A DNA stretch of 64,000 bases, from contig JANATF010000003.1 in the NCBI GenBank assembly GCA_029449245.1, positions 372,001 to 436,000 on the forward strand, given 5' to 3'. Position numbers and translations under genes: made by a program. Under the pieces are notes generated by a model. It worked only from the letters and a program-made list of their open reading frames with translations, was not told the DNA's origin and searched no databases. The first letter of the stretch is position 1. Every line of letters begins with the position of its first letter. This document shows positions 43,700 through 57,000 of the stretch, one piece after another. Origin of the DNA: Mortierella alpina. Its lineage: Eukaryota > Mortierellomycota > Mortierellomycetes > Mortierellales > Mortierellaceae.

Positions 43700-46256
43700 C
43701 TACATGAAGGATCCGCTCGCTTGATGGCCAAATTGTTGCTGCGGCTGTTGCTGTTGCTGTTGCTGCTGTTGGCCCCATGGGTTGCCCATGCTCGTCATAT
43801 TGCCGTCGCTGCCAAACGCATTGTTCGCGCCCATCATATCACTGCCGTTGTTCATGCCGTTGTTCATGCCGTTGTGGCTGCTATTCATGCCCATCATTCC
43901 TGTGGGCTGTGTGGGGACCTTGCCAAAGTTGGGCGAAAACGGGTTCAGGGGATTGGTCGAGGGTGCAAACGGGTTTGTGCTTCCTGTGGGTTGTGATGCG
44001 ATATTGGACATGGTATTGAAGTTTGCAGCGCCTGTCATCATGGGCAGCGCTGGAGCGGAAGTAGATCCCATGCCTGAAGGTCCGAGACGGAACGGATTTC
44101 CGGTGCTTTGTGGTGCGATATTGTTGATGGTACCATTGTTCATCCCACTGTTTCCCATGAGGTTCATCATGTTGCCGTTACTGTTTCCGATATTCTGATA
44201 CATGCCGCTTTGCTGATTTCCCAAGGCGAATGGATTAGTGTTCATGCCTGTCGCTTGAGCCGTCAGCATATCTTGCTGGAACGGCTGTGACCCAGGCATC
44301 CCTGTGAATTGGTTCTGGAGCATCATATTCTGCTGTTGCATTTGTTGCATCTGCTGCATCTGCATCATTTGCTGCTGTTGGAGCTGGAGTTGAAACTGCT
44401 GGAACTCGTCGCCGCCACTCATCATCTGCGCCTGGAAGTTGTTGGGATTCTGTTGAATAGTTGTCTCCTCATTGTCGATACTTGAGAAAAAATCGATCAT
44501 GTCCTTCTTTGTGCTTAACCTCTTGGCTTCTTCTGTCGTCTTCTTGGGCGTCCATGGGTCATCATCTAATGACATTTGTCGTTGTAAGTGACACTAATTC
44601 GTGTTTCTCTTTTACGTCGCAGCATGGTACCTCGTCACCTACCAATTTTTGAGGTGCCATTGTTGGTGCTTTTAGCAGGCGTGGGAGCTTTTGTTGTGGG
44701 AGGTTTGGTTGTCGACTTGCTTGACGAGAGATCCTTTGATTTTGAGGCAGAGAGTTGCCCATCCTCGAAATCTGGGCTGCTCAGATAGTCTTCCAGTGTC
44801 CTCACCAGTGACAATGGAGCCTACGGTCGCATTAAACAAGGGATCGGATGGTCAGTCGCTGCCTGCCATACACAACAAGTTCGCCAGTCAGAGGATGGAG
44901 CAAATCACGTACATGCTTCAACTGAGGGATGTGGATGTGGATGACGCTCTCCATGCGTTTGGCAATACTGAAGTACTCCATGGACTTTGTTGTCTGCTCC
45001 GCGAACACCTTGTAAATCTGTAACCCAAGCCTTGCTTGATCCTTGGTCATTTCAAAGTAGTGCTCTATCAGATCCGAAGCGTAGGACATGTATCAGTCAC
45101 CTTAATGCAATAATGATCGAAATAATACTCCGCCTCTCAACTCACTCTTGTACAAAATACCAAAAAGCCTTACGCAGAATGTTGATGACGCCTTCATTCA
45201 TCGCTTGAAAGAGTCGCAAGAGATCCTGAACCAGCAAAGCAAATGCTCCAATGGTGACCTCGTTGCTTAGCTCGTCAACGTAAAACTATTATAGCACCGA
45301 AAACAAGGTCAATTTTGGATGATTGACAATCGCATTCAAGCTGTAGATATTATCAGAAAAAAAAAGGGGGAGCACACCGCTCGATCCCAACTGCTCCTCG
45401 CTCTGCTCCAATTTACCTTGCAATTCAAAAGTGCTCCGATTTGCTTCTGAAGAGCAGCAACATGGTGTAACAGACCCTTGGACAGTGACAGGGTTCGCAG
45501 ATATCCGTCCCGTCCTTGCACACCTGTCCGAACAGGATCCCGTTTTAATTCACCATAGACATGAATCTTCTCGATGAGATATGCAGCATAGGTTCGAATG
45601 GTTGCTGAATGCCCGCCTGACGATAAACGTGCGCGTTAGCGTTGATGACAAAAGATAGCTCTTCACTGCTCCCTTGGGTCACTCCAATCGATCAGACAAG
45701 ATGAACGAAACTTACTATTCGCACCACCCTTGTATGCCGCAGAGAGAATCCCACGCTGAGAGGCACAGAAGCTCAGGACATCATTCCCTGCCTCCGAACG
45801 AGCGAGTAGATGTATCACCAGCAAAGACTTGAATGAAACCTGGTGGAAACATGCACAAAAAGAGGGCGTGAGTAGCTTGCTGAGTCGTGGATCCCTTACA
45901 CAAGTCCAGGCCATTATATCCATATCATGAATGAGAGAAGAATGAAAAAAACAAGCCGTAAATCCATACAGTCCATGTGTTGCTTGACATTCTCGGTTGG
46001 AGAGCGTTCATGATGAGCATGATGTTGTGCATAGACGATGTAGCTCCAAAGAGCATTGCTATAATCACAATTGGAATAATGGATGCATTAATATTCGATG
46101 ACAAACACTCCCACTAGAGTCCCAAACTGTTACTAAAGGTGCCTGGCGCTGTCTACATTTCCTCTGCGTGCCATGTGCGGTGCATTTACCATCGAGATAT
46201 TTCGCCTTGGGGTACATGCATTTGGGCTTAGTTGCCCCGAGAACGGCCTTCTCCAT
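43700..46256 (-). CDS. YAP1801: AP180/CALM-type clathrin assembly protein with ANTH domain
   Basis: Eight exons (46256-46190, 46058-45970, 45839-45716, 45616-45417, 45285-45174, 45064-44913, 44820-44643, 44565-43700) give 595 aa. The ANTH domain (~1-260) opens MEKAVLGATKPKCMYPKAKY, a basic lipid-binding start, and continues TWTVSFKSLLVIHLL, IRTYAAYLIEKI, GLLHHVAALQKQIGALLNC and HYFEMTKDQARLGLQIYKVF. The C-terminal half is Gln/Met/Asn-rich with several NPF motifs (NPFALG, NPFRLG, NPFAPS, NPFSPN), which bind EH-domain proteins, and ends in a Q-run and GSFM. It binds PIP2 and clathrin in endocytosis. The symbol refers to the family; yeast has two paralogs. Confidence 0.9.
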
Positions 46257-47546
46257 GCTGGCCAAATGTGAACTGAGTCTTGAGAATGGAGAAGAGATGA
46301 TTCAAGAGTCGCTCAGGATATAGACGCTCCGTTCTGTGAGAGAGAGAGAGGGAGGCAGCGACAGAGGTGAGAGAGGGAGGAGAGAGCGTTGTGAGAAGAG
46401 AGAGGAGGAAAGAGCGCGAGAGAGCAGAGGCAAAAAAAAAATCCGTTGTGGCCAGCTCTCAAGGAAACGCTCGTATTTTTGGAGCTGACCTCCATAGATG
46501 TAACTGCTGATTCATTTGTCGAGGTTCCGTCTTTTCGCGATGCCCTTCTTACTGCTGGATCACCCGCACCTTGAGCGAGCACTTTCATAAACATCTCAGC
46601 TTTGACCACCTTGGACTTGGAGAGCCCCTCGTTCGGGGCACATCGACCTTGGCGATCATGACATTGTGCCATGCTTCAACTCGGATCCCCTGAGATCTCA
46701 AATTCGGGACTTCTGGCAGGTAGATAACGAGTGCGCGGCCCTGGAGTCGCGACGATCATAGGCCAAGATCGAGATAAGGATACCATGAGCGCACACGCCA
46801 GCCAATAACTCTTCTCCTTGCTTGCACCGAAGAAATGCATAGTTGCATGCTGACGGTGTATCCCTGATACTCACTCGTTCAATGCAGACTGATGTGTACA
46901 TCGAGGGATCGGGCTGAGGAAACCTGGGGTCGGATTAGCCGTGAAAATGTCACCTTCATGGCAGGGTTCTCGGCGCACGGCTACCAGATGTCACAAACAC
47001 GCACCCAGACACTAGCTCGCCAGAATATATTTGAGTTTTCGAGCTAGAAAACACAGCATGCATGTATTGACACCCTCCGAACCCTTGTGTCTCTTCCCGC
47101 TCGCTGTGTTGGGTCCAGACTCCAAACGAGTCTCCTTGCTGCAACGTCCCGCTGCACCCTTGTGAGGTGGGACATGATTTTTTTTCTCCCCCTGCCCTGA
47201 ATGAAGCAGATGAAACCTACTTTTGAAGAATACTTTTTCCATCTCCTCTTCGTTCTTTCTATCCCTTCATTCCTCTCTTTTCCACTCCACTTTGATCCGC
47301 ACATCCTTGTCTTCTCACTCTCTCTCGCTCTTGCTTGTTCTTTCTTTCTCTCTCCCTCCTTTCTCTCTCTCGCCTTCCACCTCTTCCTCTCTCTTCCTCT
47401 CGTACCGTCTCTCAACCTTCTGTCTGCCAGCACAAAACATCATCCTTCGAACCTCGACACTACTGTGACTAGAGGCTCGACGAACAGCACACGTCTTTCA
47501 ACCTCAGCTTCTGTCGGAGTGACCCAACTACGTTCTGGCCATAGTC
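46257..47546. other. Intergenic with unrecognised minus-strand frames
   Basis: GA-rich DNA at 46335-46430 is the CT-type leader of the AP180 gene. Minus-strand frames at 46313-46672 and 46698-46901 have fairly natural composition but no motif and do not splice obviously. A long pyrimidine tract (about 47318-47410) precedes the gene at 47547. Confidence 0.4.
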
Positions 47547-50500
47547 ATGTCGTCTGCTGAAAGAAGAAACGGGAACGGCACGAACGACAGTGGCAGAAGC
47601 GATGACACGGCTGTACCTCATAGCCTCATGGAGCTTAAACCGCTGGAAACCGACACCTCAAGAGCTAAAGAGGAGTCAGAGAAGGAGGAGATAGTGGAGG
47701 AAAGGCCAGAGAAGGAAGAGCCAGAGAAGGAAGGGTCACAGAAAGTGGAGCCAGTCACCCCAGAGATACTAGCTTGGAGGAAAGCAGTGTCATCCACCTT
47801 GACGAAGGACAGTGCGTAGCATTCCTAACCTGTCTCAGATCGCATCTGGCTGTGAGCATGCTGCTGAGTGAGTGCTGAGTGCTGACTCCCTTGTTTTGTT
47901 CATTTGTAGCGGCCATGCGGTTTTACTTGAAATATGCCGATGTCAACCTATACGTGTCGTATGGAGAGTATGTAAACTTGTGAAGGATGCAGCAGAATGA
48001 ACTCTGGGCCGTTGATGGACCATATAACTGACACTCTGGACATTTCTTTAGCCCACTGGAGCCAGTTCCGATCAGCAGCGACAGTGACTTTCTGGCGTTT
48101 CTGAACACCAAAAGTATTTCCCCTGGCTGGTACTGGGTTGTTTTTGGAGTCTCCTTCAAGGACACGGACGGGAGCGTACTGGATAATATTGCGTTCGAAA
48201 TCTTGAATGGAGATAATCAAGCTACTTTTTACACCATGGTAGGAGAACATTATGTTTCTCGAGGCAACGGTATCTGCAGTCGGAGAACGCTACACTGTGT
48301 GTCGCTGATGCTAACGATGCATCTGCCTTGACCTTTAATTTCATGTAGGTCCACCCTTGTGAAGCAAGCATCGAAAACGAGGAGTTCGCGGATCTTCGTA
48401 AGTGAACATGCACCCAACGACCTACTCTTGTTGCTAGTTGGACGTATTCACCAACGTTACTCTTGATAAAATAAAACATATTAGCCAAGGATGACTTTGC
48501 ACGGCTCAGACTTCATCGCCAGATCAAGATCAATGACAAGGTCGACGATTGTCTTTGGGTTCAAATTGCGCTCGACGCCCTGGCTGGATCTGGGAAGGAG
48601 GTGTCCTTTGATCTTCACTATATCGAGCTGGCATCCCCAAATTTCAAATCTGCAGCAGGCGTCAAAGGTTAGTGTCCCAATATTTTGGGCTTTTTCATGC
48701 AATGGTTCTGAGAACTCAAATGAGAAGCAATATTCACCTTACTATTATCCATTTAGACCATGTTTTGTGGGGCGAAGGCAAGCCAGACCAATTCATCAGA
48801 GTGGGGGCTCATGCAACAACTTATGCAAAAGAGCCGATTGGCATCGCTGCCTATGACTTCTCGGTCTTTGGAACCTATGCCGCCACTCTTTATTTTACGA
48901 CCGGTGAAGCACACATTGACGTTTGGGATTTACGTGCCTCAAGCTCCAAAGGCAAATCGCAAGCAATCACAACGCCTCTGGCTCATACATCCTTCCCTGT
49001 GGCGAAATTGCTTACGACCTACGCCGCTCTGAGCAAAGAGGAGCTGCTGGTCAGCATCTCCAGTACAGGTTCGCAAGTCGTCATGGGATATGTGGACGAG
49101 TCTGATCATGCTGTTCCACTTAGTATCTATGGATGTTCTCCAACGGCACCCGCGGACCGTGACTTGAGTGAACCCTGGGAACTGAGAAAGGTCCTCAAGA
49201 CTTGCGAAAGTCTCCAGAACTATTTCGGCTTTGGATCCTTCCATATCAGTGATCTGGATGATTCAAAGGCTGAGAACGAGCGCTACTTTACCTTCAATGG
49301 GACCGAGTTCGACCTTTACAGCACGGACGGCGAGTGGGTGCAGTTGTACTCACTCCCGCTGGGAGTCGACAAGGACTCGCTCATCAGGCTGGCGAATATG
49401 GAGAGTTTGCGTGAAAGTCTCAGAGGCCGCTATTTCGCATGGACTGGCGATAAGAGTGGGGTCTCCATCTGGGACTTTGAGACGGGAAAATTTGTTACCG
49501 CCATTTTGATCCCTGAGGATACGGGAAATATCAGAGCGACGCTGTCTGCAGACGGAACCATGATCGCCATCTCGGTTAATGGCTCTGTACAAATCCACGA
49601 AGTCATCTCAGGGATCAAACTGGGAGTCTACAAGGCAGGCGAGAGAGATGACAACGAGCTGGAGGTTGTCTTTGGGCAGGACCACTTCATGGCCTTGAAC
49701 TCTGCCTTGTCGTCGATCGGTGACAAGAATATTGATGCACATAGTGTTGTTCGGGTGCACGACATGAAAATCGTCAAGACCCATATTGTGTACTGGCAGT
49801 ACGAAACTGAGTTTCCCACATCTGTGAACCCTGTATTTGCCTACTGTCAGGTACGTCTACTCTTCGCTACTGATGCTACTGACGCTTGTCCAGCGATGCT
49901 GATGCATTTTATCATTTATATTGTTTGTAGGGCGCGACACTAAACATCAAGCGCATTGACGATATTCTCACCCCAATTGAAGCTGACGACTGCGACCCTG
50001 ATGATACTTGTGAGCTCCAAAACACTCCTGTTGACCTCTACTACAACAACTGGAGCAGTCAGTACATTTCCAGCGCAGGGATCACATTCGATGTTGGAGC
50101 CGATTATGTGTACACGCGTGGAGCATATTTCAGGGAGCTGACGATCAACAATGGTAGCGTCAACGCGACTATCTCGCTCGGATCCGCCGCTAAAGACTAT
50201 CAAGGATTTTTCATGGCTGAAAGCTCCCAGGTTGTTTTGATAATGAACGGCTTTCTTCAAGTCTGGAAACTTCCTTCTACGGCCGATCAGCTGTACGAAC
50301 TTGTCCACGTCGAGGCGTTTGTCAAGGTCCCGGAGGCGCATGCAAACGACAGCTGCGTAACTGAAGTTTTGTCGGTGCAAACGTACAAGCATGGATGCAG
50401 ATTCAGCGTTACGCTCAAACCTATCAAATGGGTCCGTGGTGTAAAAGGAGAGGAGGTCAAGGATAATTTCGATGGCAAGGAGTCGCACATGTTGACATTT

Positions 50501-53500
50501 CCGAGAACTGCCGCCGACACATTCTCGAGAACCGAAAAATATCGGTATGAGAATGGGATTATCTCATTGCTCGATACCTATGCCGACAGCGGGTTGGGCA
50601 TCCAGGAGGCTATCATTCGTTTCCTCGTCAAGCACATCCGACGGTCTATGACTCAACCCGTCTCAAGTCTGGTGATTCTCTGTCGCTCTTGGAAACACGG
50701 CAATCGAGTGATTTTTGAAAATATCATTGCCAATCTCCTGCCTGCTACCCGCATCACCTGGATCCCCGACATTAATGCCACAAAGGATGAGGATCCTCTA
50801 TCGATCCTCATGGAAGCAGCAAAGGAATTCCCCACCGTACTTGATGCCTGCAAGATCATCATGAACTACTGCGTGAGTCACGCTATTGCATCCAGGAACC
50901 TGTCCTTTCTCTCGCCACTCTTCCGGAGCATGTCCGATATCATGGAACTTTTCCCAGAAGAGGCACTCGAGTGCTTGGGCAGGATAGCGTACATCCCTGT
51001 TAGAAGACGCGACTATATTCTCGGGAACCATATTGTTGCTCATTCGCCACGGCTGCGACTTCAGTTTTGGAAGACTGCGTTCCAGAGTCTGGACGAGATC
51101 AAGGACCCCGTCATGCAGCTTCATGTGACAACGGAGCAACCACGTATCAGGGTGGACCCCGTCATGCAGCTTCATATGACAACGGAGCAACCACGTATCA
51201 GGGTGGACCCCGTCATGCAGCTTCATATGACAACGGAGCAACCACGTATCAGGGTGGAGGGGGATACTCGGCCCATGCTGCTTTATTTCAGTAGCCTTTG
51301 GCACGCCAGTACGTCTGGCGGGAATCTGGCGTCATTAAAAAAAAAGGGGGGGGGGGATACTCGGCCCATCTTTATGGCGTCGTTCGATGCCCTTTGGCAG
51401 TACAAAGACAATGACGAGCACAAAGACAATGACAAGCACAAAGACAATGACAAGCACAAAGACAATGACAAGCCAAAGAAAGACGTTTTAGAGGAGGCAA
51501 AGTTAACTCAGGAAACGACCTGGTGGAAGACACTCTACCACATACTCCGGCTCAAGTTCCATCTCAAGACGCATACCTATGTCGAATGCCATGAGTTCAG
51601 CCTAGAGTTTTTCGACAACCCAGCTATTGCTGCTTTGGTTGCATACAAATGGTGAGTGCTCTTTCTTTCGACGGATCACAAACATAGTAGTTTGCAATCA
51701 ACTGCTTTATGGATTTCTGGCACATTCTTATCTCCTTTCTCTTTCTCTCTCATCAATCCGCTAGGAATACAATTGGATACGCGTACTGGGCCACTCGCTT
51801 TTTCTTCCAATGCGTATTTTACGTGTTGGTAGTGATCGCGACACTTTTGCAGGTCTACCATCAGCACGCAGGGCGCGCGCAGTTGGCAGGAGTCTTTATC
51901 ACCATCATTGTTGTGGCCGCAGTGTTCCTCTGGCTCGAGCTCCTTCAGGCCGTGAAGAATTTTAGTCGATATTCAGGGTAAGACGGCTGATTGCTTTTTT
52001 TTCAGAGGCCACTTTTGACAAATGAAGGTCGAGACTAAGAATCCCTTTACAACTGTAGAACCTTGTACAACTTTTTAGATATTATCGCATACACGTTGTC
52101 AATAGCCTCCAGTGCCAACATGCTGGTGATCCTCCACGACGACGATTCAGAAGCAAACACTCGTATTCTGAGTTTCACAATACTCGCCGTATTCCTCCAC
52201 ATGGTATGTGAACATGAGTGGAGTGTTCCTGCCCTGTGCGTTCAGTTTCGTGTTTCAGTCTGGATATCCACGATTCTGACCTTGCTCGCACGTTCCTCGC
52301 TTACGACGTAGTTGTTCGAACTAAGGATTTTTAAGAGCGTGTGCAAGTATGTCACCATCATTCGACAGTCCGTGGTCGAGATTCGCGCATTCTTCTTTAT
52401 CTTTGCAGGCGGTCTGGTGGCCTTCACTATCGCAACCCTTCACCTCTTACGAGCGTGCCCAACACCAGGTGCATGCGAAGAGCCAGCGACCAAGTTTACA
52501 GAACACTTCCTCGGAGCTCTATCGGCCACGTACTTCTTTATGGTAGGCCGCAGCCTGAAACGCCTCTGTGCTATGCGCATCGCATACTTTCAACGCTTGG
52601 AAAGATGCTTACGTGTGAATTGCGCAATTTCTTAGGGCGGACGCTATGACCCCGTCCAGGATGAATTCGAGTCGCAGGACTGGGGCTTCCATCTCATGAT
52701 GATGGTTTATTTCTTCTTTACAGTGATTGTTATGCTGAATGTGCTTATCGGTAAGAATACCACTGTAATTCTCCCATTGCTGCAATGCACGAACGTGAAA
52801 CGTCGCCCCGTTTTTTTAACCCTCGCTAACACTTGACCACCAACTCATTGTTTTTCGTCGCCTCCAACGTCTCACAGCCTTGATCAACGTGGCCTTTGCC
52901 AAGGGAGACGATGGATGGCGTCTGGCCTGGATTGAATCCCGCCTGCGGTACATCGAGGCAGCTGAGAACCTCTCGTACCATATCCCTGGTTTCCGCCAGT
53001 CCCACAATTGGTTCCCAAAGGAGATCTACTTCTCTGCTACAAGGCAGAAAGTCCGAGCATATCGAAAGAAGCAATACGCCAAGGATAATAGTCCTGGAGA
53101 ATCGAGGCAGCACGAGGATTGGGCGCGTGATTATCAAGCGGATGACAATGACGGGTATGATGTCAAAGTTGAGGCGAGGCTGCCAGCTCCCACGAAGATG
53201 GAGGAGGCTGCGGTACAGGAAAAGGACAATGACTCCAACAGATCCGCAATCGGCGACGAGGAGCAGCAGCTGCAGGAGGAGATGGACCCGACGGAGCCGC
53301 GTTCTTGTGAAGACGTTGAAGAGGAAGTTGATGCGGCGGATAACAAGAAGGACTTGAACAAGGACGATACTGCGGTTGAAGAACTAAAGGCCCAGGTTCA
53401 GGACCTCCAAAGGCAAATAGTCTCGTTACAAGCATCCCAACAGGAGCAGGCGCAGAGACAGTTCCAGGAGCTGAAAGATCTTTTGCTCGGTCGAATTACC

Positions 53501-53506
53501 TCCTAG
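47547..53506 (+). CDS. Beta-propeller/TRP-like channel protein, copy A
   Basis: Twelve exons (47547-47811, 47910-47967, 48052-48238, 48349-48397, 48485-48667, 48757-49850, 49931-51651, 51765-51977, 52059-52203, 52312-52542, 52636-52750, 52878-53506) join in phase to 1629 aa. Order: charged leader; conserved domain with PGWYW and LRLHRQIKI (~90-250); WD40-like propeller region with IDVWDL, GVSIWDF, FLQVWKL; helical linker; channel module from ~1186 with about six spans (FFFQCVFYVLVV, FFFIFAGGLVAF), pore-like FTEHFLGALSATYFFMGGRY and S6/TRP-box-like VMLNVLIALINVAF (~1420); acidic stretch; C-terminal coiled coil. The last part is TRP-like, so a cation channel is inferred. A propeller fused before a TRP core is unlike yeast Yvc1. 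Paralogs follow directly. Confidence 0.8.
51104..51256 (+). repeat. Three 51-bp in-frame tandem repeats in copy A
   Basis: Units start at 51104, 51155 and 51206. Each encodes DPVMQLHMTTEQPRIRV (V for M in the first). Copies two and three are identical at DNA level. Copy B has a single, diverged version, so the expansion happened in copy A. Confidence 0.95.
51337..51472 (+). repeat. A9-G11 homopolymer pair and 18-bp HKDNDK repeats
   Basis: Nine A (51337-51345) followed by eleven G (51346-51356) encode KKKGGG within an open frame. Then four 18-base units (51401-51472) encode K-D-N-D-E/K-H. The stretch beginning GDTRP is present twice around the homopolymer, in two diverged forms. The site is prone to slippage and to sequencing error. 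Confidence 0.85.
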
Positions 53507-54004
53507 AGGGAGGAAACACAGCCAGGTACCGTAAAAGTATGGCGAATGTTACACGCACCCCCGAGTGAAAGCACCCCGTGGACAGGTAGTGGACTTTGCG
53601 GACTTTGTGGTCAGATAAAAATACTGCATGCATGCATGCATGCGATGCACGAACCCTCTCTCCATCCTAGTGTCCTCCCGTCATTGTGGGCCAACAACTC
53701 TCCGCGACTTGTGAGCAAGGGAGATGGGCATGCACTGTCACCCTTGCCCTAGGATCTCTTGGAGGTTCCTTCGCCTTCGAAGGTGTGCTTAGCTGTAGAT
53801 CTGCTAAGTTCTTCTACATCCATCACATCTCAAATCCAGTGCTTTATGCATCTCGTTTCTATCTCGCTTTCTCCCTTTCTCTCTTTCTGTCTCTCTCCCT
53901 CTCTCTCTCTCTCTTTCTTTCTCTCCCTCTTCTCCGTCTGCCAGTCCATCTTTCAACATCTGCTTCCTTTTGTACAGCTTTGTTACACTGCAGCAATATC
54001 CAAT
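53507..54004. other. Intergenic between copies A and B
   Basis: Holds an ATGC tetranucleotide run (53626-53646) and a CT tract (53868-53935) before the next start. A related ATGC-containing spacer lies before copy C (61618-61650), so the intergenic DNA was copied with the genes. Confidence 0.6.
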
Positions 54005-57000
54005 ATGGCCGACGGTGGCAACAACAATGCCGCTAATGTACCTGAGACCCACGTGGACATGACAGAGCGAGAGACCTGTACCAAGAGAGGTGAGTAGCAC
54101 TCTCACTTGAAGTTTTATCATTTACTAAGATTTATTCTTACTCCAATATTCTATTGCTCATAGGAAGCATGAAAGTGTTTTTCAAGCCCGAACAGGAGAA
54201 CAAGTTCACTCCATCCGAAGAGTATGTACCGAAATTTCTGTTCTTGGCAATGATTGTTATGATTGCTAACACTCAAACTTCGCTATTTTGCAGGCAACAG
54301 GAGCCTGTCTCGATCAAGAGTAGCGGCAACTTTGAGGTGCAGTTAAATACCCACGATGTCCATCCCGGCTGGTACTGGGCGGTGTTCTGCGTCTCACTTG
54401 AACACCTTGACGACATCAAAGACAAATTGGATAGGATAATCTTTGATGTCACAAGCAAGGAGATGAATACGGGAGTTGTGTACATCCTGGTAACGATCAG
54501 TTTCTTGCAGCAGCAGCATCAGTAGAGACAGCAGGTGAACGCTGCTTCGGAGTATACCTCCAAGAGCACCGACTTTGCTCTGACATCCAGTGCTTTATGT
54601 TATGATGAAATGACTAGGATTATACTTGCAAAACGGTCATTCAGAAGGATGAGATTGACCGTCTCCGTAAGTGGGTCCAGTCAGCGTGGATGCGCTTGAT
54701 GACCTCCATTTGAAGTTGTCAGTTGGTCTTACTCTATTGAGAACTTCATTCATAATATTGGTTAGCAAAATCCAAGTCTGCACGATTGAAGCTTCATCGC
54801 CAAATCGAGGTCACGTCTGCCACTGATCTGTGCATCTCGATAACCGTGCCTGGATGCAAAGAGGACGTGTCGTTTGATCTCAACTACTTTGAGCTGGCGT
54901 GCCGTCATATCTGTTCTGAAGGTGAGCACTTCCTCGGAAGCACGTACGACCCCACATTGATGGCCAGTGACTAAAATATTTGCGCACTTAGATCATGTTC
55001 TGTGGGGTGAGGGCAAGCCAGACCAGTTCATCAGCATTGGTGCAGAAGATGCCGGCTGCGAGAAACTACCGATTGCTATTGAAGCTTCTGACGTATCCGC
55101 TAATGGAAAGCTGGCTGTCACAGTCTATTTCGGTCCCGTCGTCAGCGATACCCGTATCCCTGGTAACCGCAGCACTCGTTACAACATTACCTCTCGTTTT
55201 TCCCGTGCCCCTGATCAAGCCGGGGCCCCTGATGATGACCGCGTCTCTGAGCGTGCAAATACTACTGGATATAGCGCTATCCTTAACCTTGATCACGGCT
55301 CTGCCCATACCCCGGAACAAGACTCTTCCCATAACCCTGCTCAGGTCCCTCCTACACACGGTCTAGACCGTACCGCCTCGCTTGGGCCTCCTCAGGATAC
55401 TCAGCGCGCCCGCACATCGACTCTGAGCCAAGCCCATTCGCAAACGTCAGATAACGTCCAGATCCTTGATCAAGGCCATTCTCACCCTCCAAACAGTACC
55501 TCTACACTCAGGAGAGCCCATATTGACGTTTGGGATTTGAGCGTACCAAGTGGACAAGCCTCTTCAGATGGCTCTCAAGAAATCACAAAAAAATTGGCAT
55601 CATGGTCCCTCAATGTACCTGCGTTGAAAAAACTTCCAGGCGATTCTCCTGACAAGAAATCTCCCAACGACTCTCCTGAGAAGAAATCTCCCAGCGACTC
55701 TCCGGAGAAGAAATCTCCCAACGATTCTCCTCAACTCCCAAAACCGACGATCAATATCTCCAGCACAGGTTTACACATCATCATGGCACTGGGATGGGCG
55801 ACAGAGGCAGTTCACGCGGCTCCTTTCCTCATCTACAAACGTGACGATAGTGCGGAACAGAACCCCACTGCAGTAGTAGAGTACAAGCCAGTCCCCAAAA
55901 TCTGCTCAAGTCTCCAAGCCTTTTTTGGCTACGGAGCCTTCCACAACACCGATCCAAATGCTCCCAACTGCGAGAACGAGCGCTATTTCAACTTTCATGG
56001 GTCGACGTTCGATGTCTATAGCACGAACGGTGGCTGGAAGCAGTTGTACTCACTCACCTTTGGAATCAATGGGATTCTGCCCAAACCTAAAGATATGTAT
56101 TATCTTACTCAAAGTCTCCGGGGTCGCTACTTTGCATGGACTGGTGATAGAGGGGTAGTCTCCATTTGGGACTTTGCGACGGGAAAGTTTGTCAACACCA
56201 TACTAATCCCCAGAGATAGAAGAGGCGTTTGTGCAGCGTTATCTGAAGACGGATCCATGGTCGCCATCACGGTCAATGGCCGTATTCAGCTCCACGATGT
56301 TACCTCCGGGATCAAGCTGAAAGAACAACAGGCAGATTGGAAAGAGGACAACGGGTCCGAGATCATTTTTCGCCATGATTATTTCATGGCCTTGGACGCT
56401 TCAAAGTCGACGAGTGGCAACAAGAACATTGACGCACGCAGCATTTTCAGAGCGCGCGACTTGAAGGTTGTCAAGACCCACCATGTACATTGGCAGTACG
56501 CAGCCGAGTATGCAACCTCTCTGAACCCTATATTTTTGTACCGACAGGTAAGCGCGTTGAGGTTGAGGTTGATGTTTTTTTTTTTTTGTGGTGCGGCGAG
56601 AAAGACTTGACCAATATGATGTCGAATCCGGTTGTGCTGATAAGTGAATCTTGACTTGTGTGGTTAGGGTGTGATACTGAATCTCAAGCGCCTTGGCAAC
56701 ATCCTCTGTCCGACTGAGGACGATAACTGCACTCCGGACACCGAGTGTGAGTTTCAAGGCACCATGTTCGACCTCAGTGACAACACCTGGACCTACCGAA
56801 ACCAATCCGGCTCAGAGACCACATTCGTCCTGGTACCTGCTAACTCACCTTCACGCCCGCTCAGCATTATGAAACTGAACATCGCCAACGTCTACAACAA
56901 CGTCAACAACAACGCCGCTCTCTCGCTAGGATCAACGTTAGAGAGCTGTAGCTACTCAGGGTTCTACGTGGCTAGTAGCTCGCAGCTTGTGCTGATACTG

